This document shows positions 1-14,262 of a stretch of DNA of 64,000 bases, in pieces. The DNA comes from Gorsachius magnificus (taxonomy: Eukaryota > Chordata > Aves > Pelecaniformes > Ardeidae): contig CM067082.1 of assembly GCA_034008185.1 (NCBI GenBank), positions 96,901,311 through 96,965,310 on the forward strand. The letters are read 5' to 3'. Below the pieces are notes generated by a model that was not told the origin of the DNA, did not search any database, and saw nothing but the letters and a program-made list of their open reading frames with translations. Every line of letters starts with the position of its first letter. Position 1 is the first letter of the stretch. A program made the translations under genes and the position numbers.

Positions 1-3000
1 TGCTTCCACTGCCTGTGCAGTTCCCTCTTCCTCCTTAGTTTGAGCAGCATATGCAGGGGTAGTTCTGTAAAGAGTACATGAATGAGATGATTGTTACTTG
101 TACAGCACTGCAGCTATAAGGATTTGTTTTATTGAAAATGAAAGAGAACAATAAAAGCTAGTTACCAGAGAACTCTGCTTTTTTCTCCCTGCGGATAAAA
201 ATGTAAGCACTATTAATTTGTGGTTGGTTTTTTTTTTTTGCACTGATTGCTTATGGAAATAATTTTAAGACCTGGAGTTCAGGGTAGGTTTCAGATTGTT
301 TCTCACTGTCTTTTGTTAAGATTAAATCATCTGAGTAAGATAGTTTCTCTAAAACAGAGCAGTAGGTTCTGGGAATTGCCTAAATTGCAGATGCATAGAA
401 AAGTGCCCCTGAAAGAAAACTTGGTAAACTGCTTATGTGGGACACTAATGCACATTTTGACAGTACTCTGAGGTACTGATTATAATTTATTTTTGTATTA
501 GCAGAGTAATCCATGAACCATTTTCTCTTTTCCTGAGGAAACTGATTGTTTTGCTTCGGACCATGTTTCAGAAAATCAGGGCTGATCAATTGACTATTCT
601 TTTATATTACTGTCTGGAGGTTTTTTTAATATTGTTTTTTTCTATAAAGTACTTATTTTACAACTCTTCCATTATAAAGTAGTCTAGCAGAAAGGTAAAA
701 CTTTACTGTCTGTCTTTGTTATCTTGGGAAAAGGCCTCACCGATGAAAGGTAAAATCGTGTTGCAGCAAAATAAGTGTTGCATGAAGAATAGTGAGCCTG
801 TAGTACAGATTGGGATTTAGTGGTTGTTGTTCATGCCAGAATACAGAGCTGCTGGGGAGACATTTATGAAACACTGTAAATTCTTATGCTACTGTTTATG
901 TTACATAGCTTTAATTAGCTCCAAAGAAACTATTATTTTGTGGTCTCTGACACTGAAGTCAGATTACAAATTTGTATTAAGTGGCCTGGTTTGAAAGAGC
1001 GTACCAAGTTTTAGGAACCTTGCTCAAGGGAAACTTGGTATATGTCAAGTACTGGACACAAATGTGACCTGTATCTGTATGTCTTATGAGTGGTTATAAA
1101 CATAGCATATGTCATCACTGTATATATTTTATGCATATGGAAGAATACTTTTTTGGTTTGGATTTTTGTTTTTTCAGGAAAATAGCAACGGGTAGATAGG
1201 ACTGAAACCCATTTTTCTGTGCCCTGATTTCTGCATAACTTGCCCTCCCAAGTTCTTGGTTGCTAACAAGTGTGGATGGTTAGTTTCAGCTTAGTTATGA
1301 TGGAATAAGCAGTCCCTCTTCATTCCAATTTAACAGCTTTATTTGTTTACCTGTTGCATTACTCAGGTTTGGGTGCTTCTGTAGAAAACAGTAAGAATAA
1401 GGCACCATGCAAAATCAGTGGCAAATGACCCCCAGTGTGTAAAAGGTATGAGTCACTACCATCACTCCTCTTACTCCATTCTTTGGAATTTTTAAAAGTG
1501 TTTGTGGTGTCATTAAAGTAGAAAGCAAGACTATTTTGATAGTAGGTTAGCTTAGCAACTCCCTTCACACAGCAGATTCCTTGATTCAGCAAGTGTGTAT
1601 CTGAGATGAATGTTTAACTTGGTCATTGACTACACCTCTAGGCAGGTTAAAATACATTTAAAGCTCTTCAAAACAGACACAGATTTTCTCACTCCCTTGC
1701 TATTCTTCCCCATTCCTAGGAAAAGCAAGGAGAGGAGGAATTCGGAATACAGAGGTGATAATTGGGCATGTAAACATATAAGAAGATATTGTTTGTCAAA
1801 GGCATGTGTCATAAAATGTAAAGAACATGCAGTTGTGCTAAGCTAACACTGTGGCAGTAACCCTAAATACTGAACTTCCTGACATTGCGTCTTCACATGG
1901 CATTGCAGGTACTATGCAAAAATACTTTTTTTCTTTGGCTAAAGAAAGTGTAAGTGTAAAAATATGTGCATCTGTGAGCTGTTATCTGCATATATATAAA
2001 GTATTGCCAAAAGAGCAAGCATTTCAAAATCATGTGTCAGAGTGCTAAATCACATGATAGTTTAAATTGTTTAAAATATAAGAATTTCTGCCTTCTTTCC
2101 TTGGGGATCAAATTTTGAAACTTTTGCTTGAAAGTTAGAAGCTGATTGTAATTTTTTGTTTTGCTGGTGAAATTTGCAGGTCATCACGTGATCCACGTGA
2201 TGGGGCTTTAAGGAAAACACCAAGTGTTGTGAGGCTTTGAAGGTGCTGATTGTGTGCATCTGTGCACTGCTGATTAAGAGCTTGATCCTGTTCCCAGAGT
2301 TTCTTGGCTTGATTTAGGGACACATTAGGTATTATTTAAATATGAGCCATACAGTGGGGTCATGCAGATGGCATTGATCCAGCAGGAATTTCAGTGTTTC
2401 AGAGAACAGTGAGATGCACATATCTAAAAGCTTTGTAACACATGTTCTCTTTCTCTGCTTGACATAAAGGGAGAGATTTAAGATGTGATGATGAATAAAG
2501 GATTTTGATTATGTCTGTCTTCTAAATATGTTGTTTTCCTAGCAATACAATGTAGTCTTGTCCAAGTGAGACACTAAGCACGCCTGGGACCTAGTTTGTC
2601 TTCTGTTTGCTCAGTGTTCATTATGTTACTCTCTCTCAGTAAGTAATGTATCTGTATTTGAATGTTATTGCCTTCCATATGGTCACCTGTCTGCCTATTC
2701 CCATAATATGAAGCATTGCAAAGAATAGACTTAGATTTGAACTTTGAAGCTCTAGAGATCTTTGTTTCTGGGGGTCCTTCCTCCTCAATCGAAAGGATTT
2801 GCAAATATTAACCACTGCATTGCCTGATCAGCCAGGGGAAAATGCCCAGTGCTAGAATGGGCTGTTTGTAAATCTTGCCTCTAAGAGTAATAGAGTGAGG
2901 TATCTATTCCTGCTTAGGATTCACTTCCATGAGCTTGTTTCTGGATCAAGCTACAAAGAGGTCACGTCAGTATGGACATCCCATTTACATGGGCTCCTAG

Positions 3001-3660
3001 TCATAAGAGGGGTATTCAAATCCTTTCCTTTGTCTCTAGTGATATGCATCCACCTCTCAGGTGAGGCCCCAGCTATCAGCTGATAGTGTGATCTGGGTTA
3101 GGCATCTCAATCCTAGTAAAGAAATTCCATTTTGCTTCAGTGAGTATTTATTTTTTTTAAATGCAGGAATGAGCCTCAGGTTATGCCTGTTTCAGCTAAG
3201 TTTCAGGGTAACTTTGGGGATGAAATTCTTCACCACAGGAAGGACATGAACTCTCATTTCTTGCATCTGGATTGAGACTGGTTTCTGAAATGCTGAGCAA
3301 AAGGACTCTTAGTGCCTTTATGTCATGCAAGTTACCCATTCTGCAAGTGGCAGCAGCTGTGTGATCCAGCAGGTACAGAGGACGGTGCCTGGTTTGTGGA
3401 TCCTCCTAGTGCGGAGCTACCCTTCCTTGAGCTACCTCAAGGGAGAGGTAATTCTTGGTGTCTAAATAGCATAAATTCAGTGAAGAACTGTACTTGCACG
3501 AACATGTATACACAGGGAATCTATGGCCTTAGGCAGCGGCTGAGCTGTGATATTGGGGATCATCCTGGCACCTCAGATGCTGTGCTGAGAAACTTAGCCC
3601 GGTGCAGGCCACTCAGCACCCAGCTGATTTTGGCCTCTTTTGCACGTGGCTGCCCAGGGC
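1..3660. other. Non-coding flank upstream of the CpG island
   Basis: AT-leaning DNA with no frame I recognise. Open frames are at most about 80 codons until the GC-rich shoulder near 3300, and none pairs with convincing splice borders. No retroelement family was recognised by eye. It is intergenic sequence, or the intron of a gene whose exons lie outside the window. Confidence 0.6.
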
Positions 3661-4850
3661 TGTTAAGCTCACTCCTCTGCCGGCAGCCATGGCTGGCCGC
3701 CCCGGAAAGAGGTAAGTGCTCGTGTCCTAGGAGCTGCGGCTCCCAGCCTTGCACTTAAGCTCAAAGCCGCCGGGGAAAGCCCAGCCTTGCGGGGCCGTAG
3801 AGGGTGGCAGCGCTCCCCTCGGCCCGGAGACCCCCTCGCCCCCCCCCCAAGCGAAGAGCTTCCCGGGCGAGGGGTCGGGCCTGTCCCGGGACCTGGAGGA
3901 TCCCGCCAGGTAGCAGGGCCGGGGGGAGAGGGGGTGTCGGTGTCACCGCCGCAGGGTGAGCGGAGGGGGGCCGGGCCGGGCCCCCGGTGGGTCTGCCCCG
4001 CGCCCCCCGCCCCCCCTAGCCGGGAGTGGTGCTACGCGCCTCTTCCCCGCCTCCTCCTCAGCCTTGATCGAGGCGCTGGAGGTTTCTCCCCGGCGGGAGG
4101 GACCGTAGGAAATAAAAACAAGTGTGTGCGGCGCGGGGGAGGGGGATCGCTGCTCCCGCTCTCCAGCCGAGCCGCCCTGCCCTGCCGGGGAGGCGAGGTA
4201 AACTTCGGCGGCCGTCGGCAGCTGCGGGAGTGGGAGCCCGGCCGGCGCGGGGCTTTGTTCCTGGTGGCGGGGAGGAGGTTCGGCGGCGGGGAGGGAGGCC
4301 CCTCGGCGGGTCGCTGCCGGGCTGAGAGGCGGCGGCTGTGGGGCCAACCACCTCCGGGCGGGGTGGCCGCGCTCTCGCCCCCTGGGCGCGTTAGTGTGAG
4401 GAGGGGCGATGTTACTGGTGCCGGCCCGGAGCGTCCCCCAGGGCCTGCCCGCTTGCCCTTGGCGGTGCGGGGGGGCCCGGGGGGTTACGGGGAGGGCAAA
4501 GGTGGCGGCGCGCCGCCGCGGGGAAGGCAGGATGGCGGCGGCGGGCCGGGGGCTGCGCCGTCCGCAGGCAGGGTCCGGCCGAAGGGTCGGGAGGGCGCTC
4601 CTGTAATCTCTCTAGCCAGGGTGGGTGTCTCTACGCCTGGCAGCTTAGCGGCAAGGTACGCGTTTCCTTTTCTGGAAAGTTACTTTAACCTGCGGGCTTG
4701 TCAGGCAGGGGGAAGCCCCAGTGCGGGGCTGAGGTGCGTCCGGCAGCGCGGAGCTGGCCCTGCACTCGGCTTCTCCGGTCGCCGTCTGCTGCCAGCCTCT
4801 GCTGAGGCTGCCGTAAACCATTGCGGCACATCTGTTCGGTGGCTGTGATA
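3660..4850. promoter_or_regulatory. CpG island, probable promoter
   Basis: An abrupt block of very GC-rich, CpG-dense DNA stands out from AT-leaning surroundings. It contains many GC-box-like GGGCGG/CCGCCC strings, several poly-C and poly-G runs, and an AGGATGGCGGC string at 4529-4539 that resembles a YY1 site or initiator. No clear TATA box is present, as is usual for broad CpG-island promoters. It also holds a candidate coding start with a strong splice donor (3689-3711). The nearest assigned exon on the + strand is the tensin C1 exon at 32583, so this may be the promoter of the long tensin transcript; that link is inference. A transcript of another gene, or divergent transcription, is possible. 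Confidence 0.85.
3689..3711 (+). CDS. Candidate first coding exon at the CpG island edge
   Basis: An ATG in excellent Kozak context (GCAGCCATGG) opens a short frame reading MAGRPGK plus two bases, ending in AG at a near-perfect donor, GTAAGT (3712-3717). A start codon followed within 23 nt by a consensus donor in a CpG island is typical of a vertebrate first coding exon. I do not recognise the peptide. It ends after two bases of a codon, whereas the first C1 exon at 32583 reads correctly only from a codon boundary. Splicing the two directly would run into a stop within the C1 exon. If they belong to one gene, at least one more exon of length 3n+1 must lie between them. It could also be the start of another gene, or the ATG could be incidental. 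Confidence 0.35.
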
Positions 4851-7800
4851 AATGGTAGTGTCTTTGGTACCCACCCAAAATCTCTCCCGATGCCCAACTT
4901 CTAACTGTTGGCAGTGGTTTGCCATAGCTGGCTAAAACTGCCAGCTGTCTTACATAGAGGTCAAAATCTCTAGTTTTTTACTGGTGCTTTTCTTAGGTAA
5001 ATGATCCTTCCGGAGGATCGAGGTTCAGGATCTTTGTGTGTCTTCTGACAACTGCCGAGGTCATAAACTTCTTTTGGCATCAGTACTGACCAGGAACGCA
5101 GGCCAGACTGCTCAGGCTCCACAGATGTGATCCTCCCAGTTGAGATGGTCTCCTAAGTGGTAATGATTTGTGCCTCAACCAAGTGTCTCATTTCCAAGCC
5201 TAGGTTTATGTGATAATACAATAATACAGCATTTTGTTAATTTAATGCTTTTTTTTTTTTTTTTTTTTGTTTGGAATGTGTTAATATTTAAATGATACAC
5301 TGTTTTATTGTGTTGAGGAGTACCTGGGGCTAGTAATTACATTTGTAATAGCAGTGTTTGCATTTTACTAAGTATGAAATGAAACGGGTTGTAGTTCTAT
5401 GAATGAGACTTTGGGTCTATTTTATGTGATGTTTGATAGGAAACTTCTGGGTGCTGCTCAACACCATGACTGATTACAGGTGTCTTAAGCTGGCTAAATT
5501 TTAAAAGAAACTGCTGCAGTTAGTTGGTCAAGTTCATTGTATAGAAGGCAAAGTGGGGCTTTTGCTGAAACTAAAAGATTTTTGATGACTTTGAAGTTGT
5601 GAAATAGAACATCTGAAGTATTGGGAGTAATGGGTTTGTCATCCTGTATAGTCAAATGGGTTTTTTTGTTTGTTGTAATGAAATTGTTTACTTCTAATAA
5701 CTAACGTTTATTGGAAAGCTTAATTAGTCATTTAATTTGTTGGAAGTACAGGTAATCATGAATTGGTGCTGTATTGCCAAGAGTTTTCCAGGAGTTAAAT
5801 TAAAACCAATTAATTTCATTTCAGCATAGATGTGTATGTGCCCCAGGGAACAATTATTTAGAGAAGGCAGTGGCCACAAGTGGTTTAATCAGTGTACCTT
5901 GCAATCTCTGACTTAATCCAAAGTACCTTTCTGCAGTTTACACTTTGTTTTACCAAACAACTGTGATATTTTGGGATATTGTTACTGTTCGCATTACATT
6001 CTTTGGCCTGCTTTTTTTTTCCTGGTCATGCAGAAAATATTTATAGCTGGAACATAGAAAAAGATCCCTGTTGTGGGTTCTTTCTCTGGCTGTGCTGCTT
6101 GCAGAGTGGCATGCGAGTTCATCCCTCAGGCTTATCTCTCTCTGACCATAAGCTTTACAGCTGGCAGAAGATGTGGTATCACTGAGAAAGTGATAAAATA
6201 GTGCAGAAGATTGGAAGAATATGGCAGTTTCTTTTGCGTCTGACAAAGCTGATGGAGAGTTTCTTCATCTATTTTGTCTGACTTTCTTTGAAAATGACCA
6301 AAATGACAGAGAATGAGGTGGTATTTTGGAGACATCAGTGAGGCTTATTTGAGTAAAACATTATTAGTATAATTACTTGTGTGTCTCCTAAACATATTCT
6401 TCAACAAAAACAAAACCAGAGATGGTAACCAAAATAGCAAGCAGTGCTGAAATTGCAGAACAGGTGTAATGAGGGAAAACCAAATGTGGTTGTACATTTG
6501 CAATACAAGGAAGTTAATCTATAAGTCACGAAAAATACAAGAAGTGTAGTGGTTGGTTAGGCATTTAATTTTAGGGCTTAGGAGTTTAAACTATCTTTAT
6601 GACAGTGTGCGAGACTGCATCATAATGGTAATGCACTTCATGCATGTAAGTGCCCCCTCTCCCTTTTTTCCCCGCTTGATTTGGTAGTCTCCTATAATGA
6701 TATATTTCATCATGTAACTGTGCTTTTAAAGTGTTGATTTTTTTGGGAGCATAGTTTATAACTGGACTTGCCTGCTCAGGACTTCTAAGTTCAGGAAGGC
6801 GGTATAGCTGTTCTGTGCTTGATGTATTATGGCAGAATTTCCATAGCCTGCAGGGTCTCTTGTAGTGATCCACCAGTGAGAGGAAATTAACATTGCCCTG
6901 CTTCACAGGGACTAGGTGTTCACCTTTCTTTTTTCTTTTTCTTCACCACTACCACCACTCCCCCCCCCGCCCCACCCCCGGCTTGTGCTACTGTCTAATT
7001 ACCCTGTGGGTGCAGACCTGTGTGATAACAGAATTGAGATAATGAATCGCTTGAGGCATGAGGTGACAGATTGGTTTGCAGTAATCTAATGGAGAGGTGT
7101 GTTGATGCAGCCTGTTTCCAGTGCACCTCCTCTGGAAAAGATCTGAGGAAATTAAGCAGCTTCAGAGACAGAGGAAGGGAAGATGCTGTTATGTCTTTGT
7201 AGTTCCTTAAGCTATATAGACTCTCTCTTAGCTTTGGGGATGGCAGAAAGAGGATGTTAATCCATTTAGGAATGCATTTATTTGTGATTTTGGGGAATGA
7301 GAAAGAGAATGATGGTGTTTGGAGAGCAGTCTATTAGGCTTACATATTCAGGAGGCACTTCTAGAGCTTAGCTTTTTTTATTTAATCTATCAGTCTTGCA
7401 CTGATTTACTGAAAGACAAAGGTGGTGGTTATACCTTTTAAGCCTTAACCACAGATGTGAACAAAAAAATGTAGAGTTGAGGTAATCTTTTCCTCCCGGT
7501 TTCTTGAAAGCTGTATGCTTGTGGACAGAGTGAAAAAGTGAGCGATCATGACTTTAACCTGCAGACATATGCTTTTACTTTCAATTAAAATGCTGTATTT
7601 TTTTTTTTCTTGAAGGAGGTAGTTTTAGTAGGGTAAACTGTCGAATCCTGCAGTGTAAGTGAATTTGTAGTTCTTTCTTGTGTTGAAAAAAATCATTAGA
7701 CCATATATAAAACTTCCAGTGTACCATTCTGCCCTCTTGTCCCTTGCCTCCCGTTTCTCAGACTGTATGTTTTGTAAGCACATTTCCACTGATCAGTAGA

Positions 7801-10800
7801 AGTGTATTTACAGCTGTCTTTTTAGTGGAAGTAAAATGGCTTGGCTTCCTTCTTCTGTAGGTCTTTCTATACTTGCCCTTTTTCCACAACTAGTACTACT
7901 AAAATCAGTCTGAGAAGGTAAGGTGATAAAAGAAGCCACTAGTGTGTAATTTGATGAGGGCTATTTACATTTGCATAATATTTGCCTTGTTGTTTACCAG
8001 GGACTCTGCAGAAATATTTTTTCTAGCAGTGTTTGTTTGCACCAATAAAAAAAAATAAAGAACGTTGCACCTTCTGCCTTTTGGCATGAAAGTATCTCTG
8101 ACAAAAACTTAATGTTTTTGCAAGGCTTCTTGATTGCCCAATTAGGACGCTTCTGTGCCCTAATTGCCTGTATTCATCCCAGTTAGTACATTTTGAGGCT
8201 TTTTTCTGCCCTCAGGTTTCTATATCTCTGTTTTAGTGATTCAGCAGGTGGCTGCAGTCGGAAGTGGCCCAGGGGACACTTCATCTGGTGTGTCACCTTT
8301 TCTCTGGAGGGGATGAGGAGGGCCCAGACAGCTGTGTGCTACGCTGCACCTTCTTCCAGCCTGCTGGTCAGTGTCAGGTTGCTGCTGTTGCTTCTTGTCC
8401 TTGCAGAAGTGGCTGCCTCCCCCTTCCTCTTGTCCTCTGGCAGCTGCAATGTTAGTAGCTTAGTCCTCTGTGCTGTCTAGCATAAGTCCTCCTGTTTCAG
8501 GGCAGCAGCTGGGTTTGTAGTGGCCAGCAGAGATGACTTGTTGCTATTGGGCAGAAAAGTTGGTAGTTGGGAGGGTGGGGGGAATTGAGGGCATCCCACT
8601 GGGAAGGAAGGAGGGGGAAAAGTTAGGTTTGGGATCTGGGACTAGGCCATTGTAGTAAATAATCCAGTATGCACAGAGCGAGGAAGAGATGGATACTGCA
8701 GGACTGTGTTTAGGTGCTCATCCGCAGCGTGGAAGCAAAGGAGAGCAGGAGCTTGAACCTGAGCCTTCCATGTTGCAGGAGAGAGGTCCTATAGTCTCTC
8801 TTATGCTGTGCATGCAAGACTCTCCCCTTTCCGCTTTGGTGCTTTAGCATGAAGTGGAATTGCTGGACCAGGAGAAACTGGGAGGTGCTCTGGCCAGGCA
8901 TAGCTCAAGCATTCCTGGCTGTTTGATACCAACCACAACCTAATGGATTACTCCATTAGAGGTTTCTTCTGGAGGTGGTGTGGCTTGTAACACCTAGCTC
9001 TAGCAGTGTTAGGCTCTGTACCACAATGTGGGCATCCTTGTTTTCTGCCCTTCCTTGGGGCCAGTGAGGAGGGAGACGTGATCTGTGTTCCACAGCCTTT
9101 TATGAGTTTTCCCCAAATTGTGAAGGAATTAGTCATAGAAACACAACTTGTGTGCATCCAAGGTTTTGTTTTGTCTAGCTTTAATGATTAATAAGTGATA
9201 GTGGCTTGTTAGGGATACTTTCATAGCAGTCATTGTCCTGAAAATAGTAACTATGAGAGCAAAAAAATCATTGTTGGTATTGTGGGTTTGTACATCTGGG
9301 AACATGTGATTTCCTGAACATATGTGTTAGGTTTTGTTTACCTGGTGTATCTGAGCCTTTATGTAGTGTTTGCAATCCAAATGTATTTTTTACCAGTTGT
9401 TGCCATTGTACTTTTGCCAGGTTATGGGTAATTGACTTTTTAAAATTTTATATATACATGAAGAACCTTCAGCTGCCTGGATTTTGGTAACAAACTGTTC
9501 CCTTTGGGTTTGATGAAGGAATTATCTGATTTTAGTTCATAAACATACAGCTTGTTGCTATGGTCAAGAAGTGAGAGCCTGGAACCTGACTATGTCTGTG
9601 CTTAAATTCATTGCTGTTGATTTTTAGTATGTAATCAATTTAATTTGTGTTTGAAAAACCTCTGAAAACACTTCCTTATGAACACAAGGTATCTCACTAA
9701 TCAAAACCAAACCTTTCCTGAGGTGTACTATCTTTTTTTGCAGTCATTCACTTATTCTTGCAGCTATCAGCAACTCTCAGCCTTCAGAATTATTTTTATT
9801 TTTTGGTTGAGGCAGATTTGATTTGGAAGATGAAAAGTCAAGTACAATTTATGACCTATTTCTGTAACTTCTGGGAAACCTGGCATTTCCAGTGACGGTT
9901 TCAATACAAATAGTGTTTAAGATCAAACTCTGGGGAAGGATGTACGTTTTTAGTAGTAGACTGAATTTTAAGTGATAGATTTTTAGAGAGTAGATTTCAG
10001 TCAAAACAGTGAGATTAATAATAATCTGTTTCTTAAAATTCCTTTCTGCTGTCTCCTGTCTTGTCCAAATAATGGAATTTTTTTTTTGAGCTGTAAGGTT
10101 AGAAGCATCTAAAAAACTGCTATTCTATTTTAGCTGCTCTTGCTCTTTGATTATGGCTTGTCGAAAGCAAAATTATATTTTTCAAATATCAGTAATACAC
10201 CTGTTTTAGAAGTGCATCTTCAGTCTGGAAGTAAAATATGACAAGTAAATATTGGCAAGTTTGTACAATTTCTTTATAAGTTGTGACTCTGGAAAGAAGT
10301 GACTGACAGTAATTCTGTAGTTGTTTTCAAAAAAAAAAAAAAATTCCATGTCTTGTGCTTTTTATAACCTTGCAGGTGTTCCCTTTCAGGAGATACTCAG
10401 CAGTGGCCTTGCTGCAGCTTGAATCCAGCTGTTCTGCATTATTTGGAGAGCTTTTCATGTTATGCAGTATTTTTATGGATGCCAATATTCCTTTACCTGT
10501 CTTACTTCTTTCTGTCTTATATACCCTGGTTACTTAAAATACTTCGGAGCTATCCTGCCACTCCTTTATCTGTCTGCTGTACAAAAGCATACTTAAGTGT
10601 GTAGGTTTGAATCTTAACATAAGATTCGTCTGTCTATATTAAATTATATGTGTTTCAAGATGCTTAATGGTAGGGCAGGGGAATAAATAGGTTTAATTCT
10701 GTCTGGAAACTTAATTTTCTTCCATAGAGTTCTTGCCTTCTGATGCTTAAAAATTTTGTGTTTTCAATCTAATATTTTGCTTTTACTTCTGTGCTGCTTC

Positions 10801-13800
10801 ATGGGATATGCTTCGTTTGGGATTTCCCCCTTGGTAAGTGCTGGACTTTTCTCCAAGTAGTGGCTTTCCTGAAGCACAAAGGTTTTATTGTTAGAGTTGA
10901 TGAAGTGCATCATGGGATTTGTAGTTCTCTGTAAGAAACTAATCTCTACAGGAATTACACCAGAAGCCAGATAGAACTCCATTGCCCAGGAAGCACAAGA
11001 ACGGCATGCCAAAATCTTTGGCTTCTGCTGGTTTTTTTGTTAACTACCTGCTTTCTCTGCTGAGCAAAAGTACTTTGAAGAAAACAGTAATTTTTAAAAA
11101 AGCAGTTTTGACTTTTTGTTTCTACGTAACTGAAACACTTTGACTGTTTCCTGTGTGTATGCATGCTGTTGCTCTCAGTTTTATTTTGAAATGCAGATGC
11201 TCGTTCTGTCCTGAAGAGATAATAGCTGTTCTTGTACGTTAGGGGCATAAAGTGTGTCAACAAGCTGACTTTTCCTGAAAGCTAGAGACTAGGTCATGAG
11301 GCACCCCAGCTTTGGTTATGGGCTGCATTGTGCTACTCCCCAAGAAAGAAAATTTGAGAGTAATTGGGAAATAGTGGCTATGTTCAGCTGTGACATCTGG
11401 AATCTGCAAATACAGAACAGTACTTCTGGGGAAAACTAGGACTGAAAAGGTGATTCATAGTCAGTGATCATATGGTTAAAGAAATGTATTGCCAGAGGGA
11501 ACTGATAAATAATCAGAAACATCTTTGAGAATTGTTTTTTAATGGCTTGTGCTTATTTGAGAAGAGGAAAGCACCTTGTCAACCCTACTTTAATGAATTA
11601 ACACTTCATATAAACACCCAGTTGAGCTGGTTAGTGCCTTATCAGTGTGCTTTTAAGTGAAACTGTGTTCCCTCAGGTGTGAGGATTTTATGAAAATATA
11701 ATTATTCTGCTTAATAGAAAACATGGTTAGGCTGCGCTGTTATGAAATGTGCATAATGGCTTTTCTTCCTTTTAATAGGTTTTTTTTGATTGGGCTTTAT
11801 TTTGTTTTTGAAGAATGTGGTGACTAATGTTTGGAGCACAGGAATGAAATTCAAGCAAAGCAGACTTTACTGTTACATGTTCTCCATGTCACTGACTCAT
11901 ACTGGTGGTGTCATAGCTTGAAGTGTAAAATGATACACAGCAAGAGAGTTTGATGCTTAGCCTTGTTGGGGTCCGTTGTCTGTTTTTTTTCAGAGGTGAT
12001 AATTGTTCCTACCTCTTGCAAAGCAACTTCAGGTTCTCAGGTGTTGTCTGCATGGTGGTGCCTGTTGTTGCTTAACCAGGTGGGATTGTGCATAATGTGT
12101 TTAGAGCAGGGCGGTGGGTGCTGCTGCTGTGGGAGAGGAGGAAGGGAAGGGCTTTGCCTGCTGGCAAGCCTACTAAAGTGTGCTGCTTGGGGAGGCTGGG
12201 CAGTTCTGCTGATAGGGGTGGGCAAGCTCTTAACAGGCAGAAAGCCCTTGCGGGTTCATTTTAAGCTTGGAGATTAGGAAGAGTGGAGAGCTGGAGGGCC
12301 TTGTCACTCCTAAGAATCAGAACCTTGCCTGTGAGAAAATGCAGTTTCTCTTTTCTGATAGCACTTCTGAGTTTTGAGTCGCATTTCTCTGCTTTCAGCT
12401 CCTATTCTGAGTATCATGAATGTCCCTTCCATTCCTGGGCATCCTGGAACAATTTCTTTCTCTTCAAATCTTTGAAGGAAATGGATGCTTCTTTCACAGT
12501 TTGCTTATAGAGGGAGCATTGCCTGTATAAATGTTTTTGGGGTTGTTCAGTTTACTTGCTTGGGCTTACCCATGTGGGAGCTGTTACAGTTATTTGTAGT
12601 TGTTCCCTAATGAATAAGTGCTCTGAAGACCTTTAGAGCTGAAAAGGGAAAATCACTTAAAAAAGAGTAGGAGTGTTCAAGCAGGCAGAATTTTTCCCTT
12701 CGTTGTACTTGACATGGTGAGGGAAATGAAGCATGTGTGCAGAGCAAATCAAGATTTTCCTATGAGTCATTAAGTATCTTTTGACAGCTCTCAGAAGAGT
12801 GGTGAGCTATTTCTTAATGCTATCAAATTGGGCACCACTTCTATGTGTTTACCATGGCCATGAAATTTGCTGTACATGCTAATAGACTTGGGAGTTTCAG
12901 TTCAAGTAACTCTGACTTGCTGTATTCAGAACTGGAGTTCTGCTGCACTTTCTGAAAGAAAAGTGTTAGGCTCACATGAAGATTGAGTGCAACTTCAGTG
13001 TGGCATGGCTGATATAATGAAGTATTTCAGGTGTAGCTGGATCCATTATTTTTTTAAGAAATTTAACGATTGGGAAAAACATGACTTCACCTGAGTGAGA
13101 TTACAAGGATACAAACTGAGGATTTTACAGATTTGTTACCTAGAAGCACAGACAATTTGCTTGGTATCGTAATTATTGCTGAGCAGCATTCAGCAAGACA
13201 AAAGGTATTTGAGAGAGGCGGTCAGTGGGAAAGCAGAGGAAGAATGAAAATACTCCTGCTTAAAGGTGGTATGAAAAGGCCTACAGAAGAAAGGAAAGAA
13301 CATTTCTAGGGTGATATTTTCAACTTGCATAGGTCTTTAAAATTTTTTTTTACTTGAAAATGCAACAGTTGAGACCACTTTGGGGCCACAGAGTATGCTG
13401 TTATGCCTTTGTGTTGGTGGAGATTAAGGAGTTACGTGTCGTTTAACCCAGACTGTTCTGTACTTCAGGAGTAGAAAGAGCATTTCTTGATTGTGTTTTG
13501 GCTCTCTTAGTTACTTGTCTCTTGCTAGGAATCAAGATGTAATTTTTAGGGTGATGTATCTGTAATGAATAAATTGGGGGGGGCAATAACAGATGGATTT
13601 CACACATACAGACTTCAGCAAGGTACTCTGAAGAATAATATATTATTTGGCTATAAGGTCTACTCCAGGTGCCTTTTGTATTTCTCTTCATTATTTGTAG
13701 TTGAATAATTTTTGTTAAAGTGGGCTATATTCTATTAGTTACCCGTGTGTTAGTAACAAGATTATTGATTAATCATGAATAGTTGTATACAAACTTGTTT

Positions 13801-14149
13801 CCTAACCAAATGGCTGAAACTTTCTAAAGGGGAAGGAGAAATACACTAGCTCACTGAAGAATAAACCGAACTTTTTCTTCTGTTAATTCTGGTGTTTGTA
13901 TACAGAGCAGTGCTTCCAAAAATCTGATCTAATTTTAGAAACCAGTCCTCTAAGTACCTCCTCCTTTATTGCTAGCTTTCTTTTATAAGTGTAGTGAAAC
14001 TGGGTTGCTGCTGACGTTTCAAATATGTTCATGCACAAGCATATTAACCTTCCTTCCCCTCTGTTACATTATATGTTACTGTGGTATCTGGACAGTTTAT
14101 GCTTCTTCTCAAAGTTACTTAGCTGCATGTCATTCCAATCTTAAGAAAA
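4850..14149. other. Intron or intergenic DNA without recognised genes
   Basis: AT-leaning sequence with short homopolymer T runs (for example 5251-5272) and a C-rich tract at 6960-6979. No exon could be supported: the longest frames are about 100 codons and show no known motif. If the CpG island promotes the tensin transcript, this is part of its first intron. Confidence 0.55.
6960..6979 (-). other. C-tract, G-quadruplex potential on the minus strand
   Basis: Runs of nine, four and five C separated by single bases. The minus strand therefore carries three closely spaced G runs, and the G9 run is long enough to supply a fourth. The tract lies about 2 kb downstream of the CpG island. It is a structural feature only; no function is claimed. 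Confidence 0.5.
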
Positions 14150-14262
14150 TTGGTATCTCCATTTTAGAGATGGTCCACAGCTGCATGGGAAACCTAAGCC
14201 ATTTGTCCACGTTTCTCCAGAGGTCTGTGGTGAGGCAGGGAGCTTTTGACATTTCCAAGATC
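14150..14262 (-). repeat. MIR-like SINE relic
   Basis: Read on the + strand, TATCTCCATTTTAGAGATGG, then GGGAAACCTAAGCCATTTGTC, then AGAGGTCTGTGGTGAGGCAGG occur in the order and spacing of the reverse complement of a MIR core: 'CTCCATTTTACAGATG', 'AAACTGAGGC', then the 'TGCCCAAGGTCACACAG' region. The match is degraded, consistent with an insertion predating the split of amniote lineages. Identification is from memory of the family consensus. Confidence 0.6.

Noticed and set aside
3312..3758. 148-codon frame ending at the CpG island
   Set aside because: No recognisable motif. It crosses the boundary between AT-leaning and GC-rich DNA, overlaps the better-supported start exon and its donor, and has no codon bias.
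3787..4848. A 353-codon open frame on the + strand in the CpG island
   Set aside because: GC-rich sequence lacks stop codons. The product is Gly/Arg/Pro-rich with no domain, other frames there are equally open, and strong donor sites lie before and within the region.
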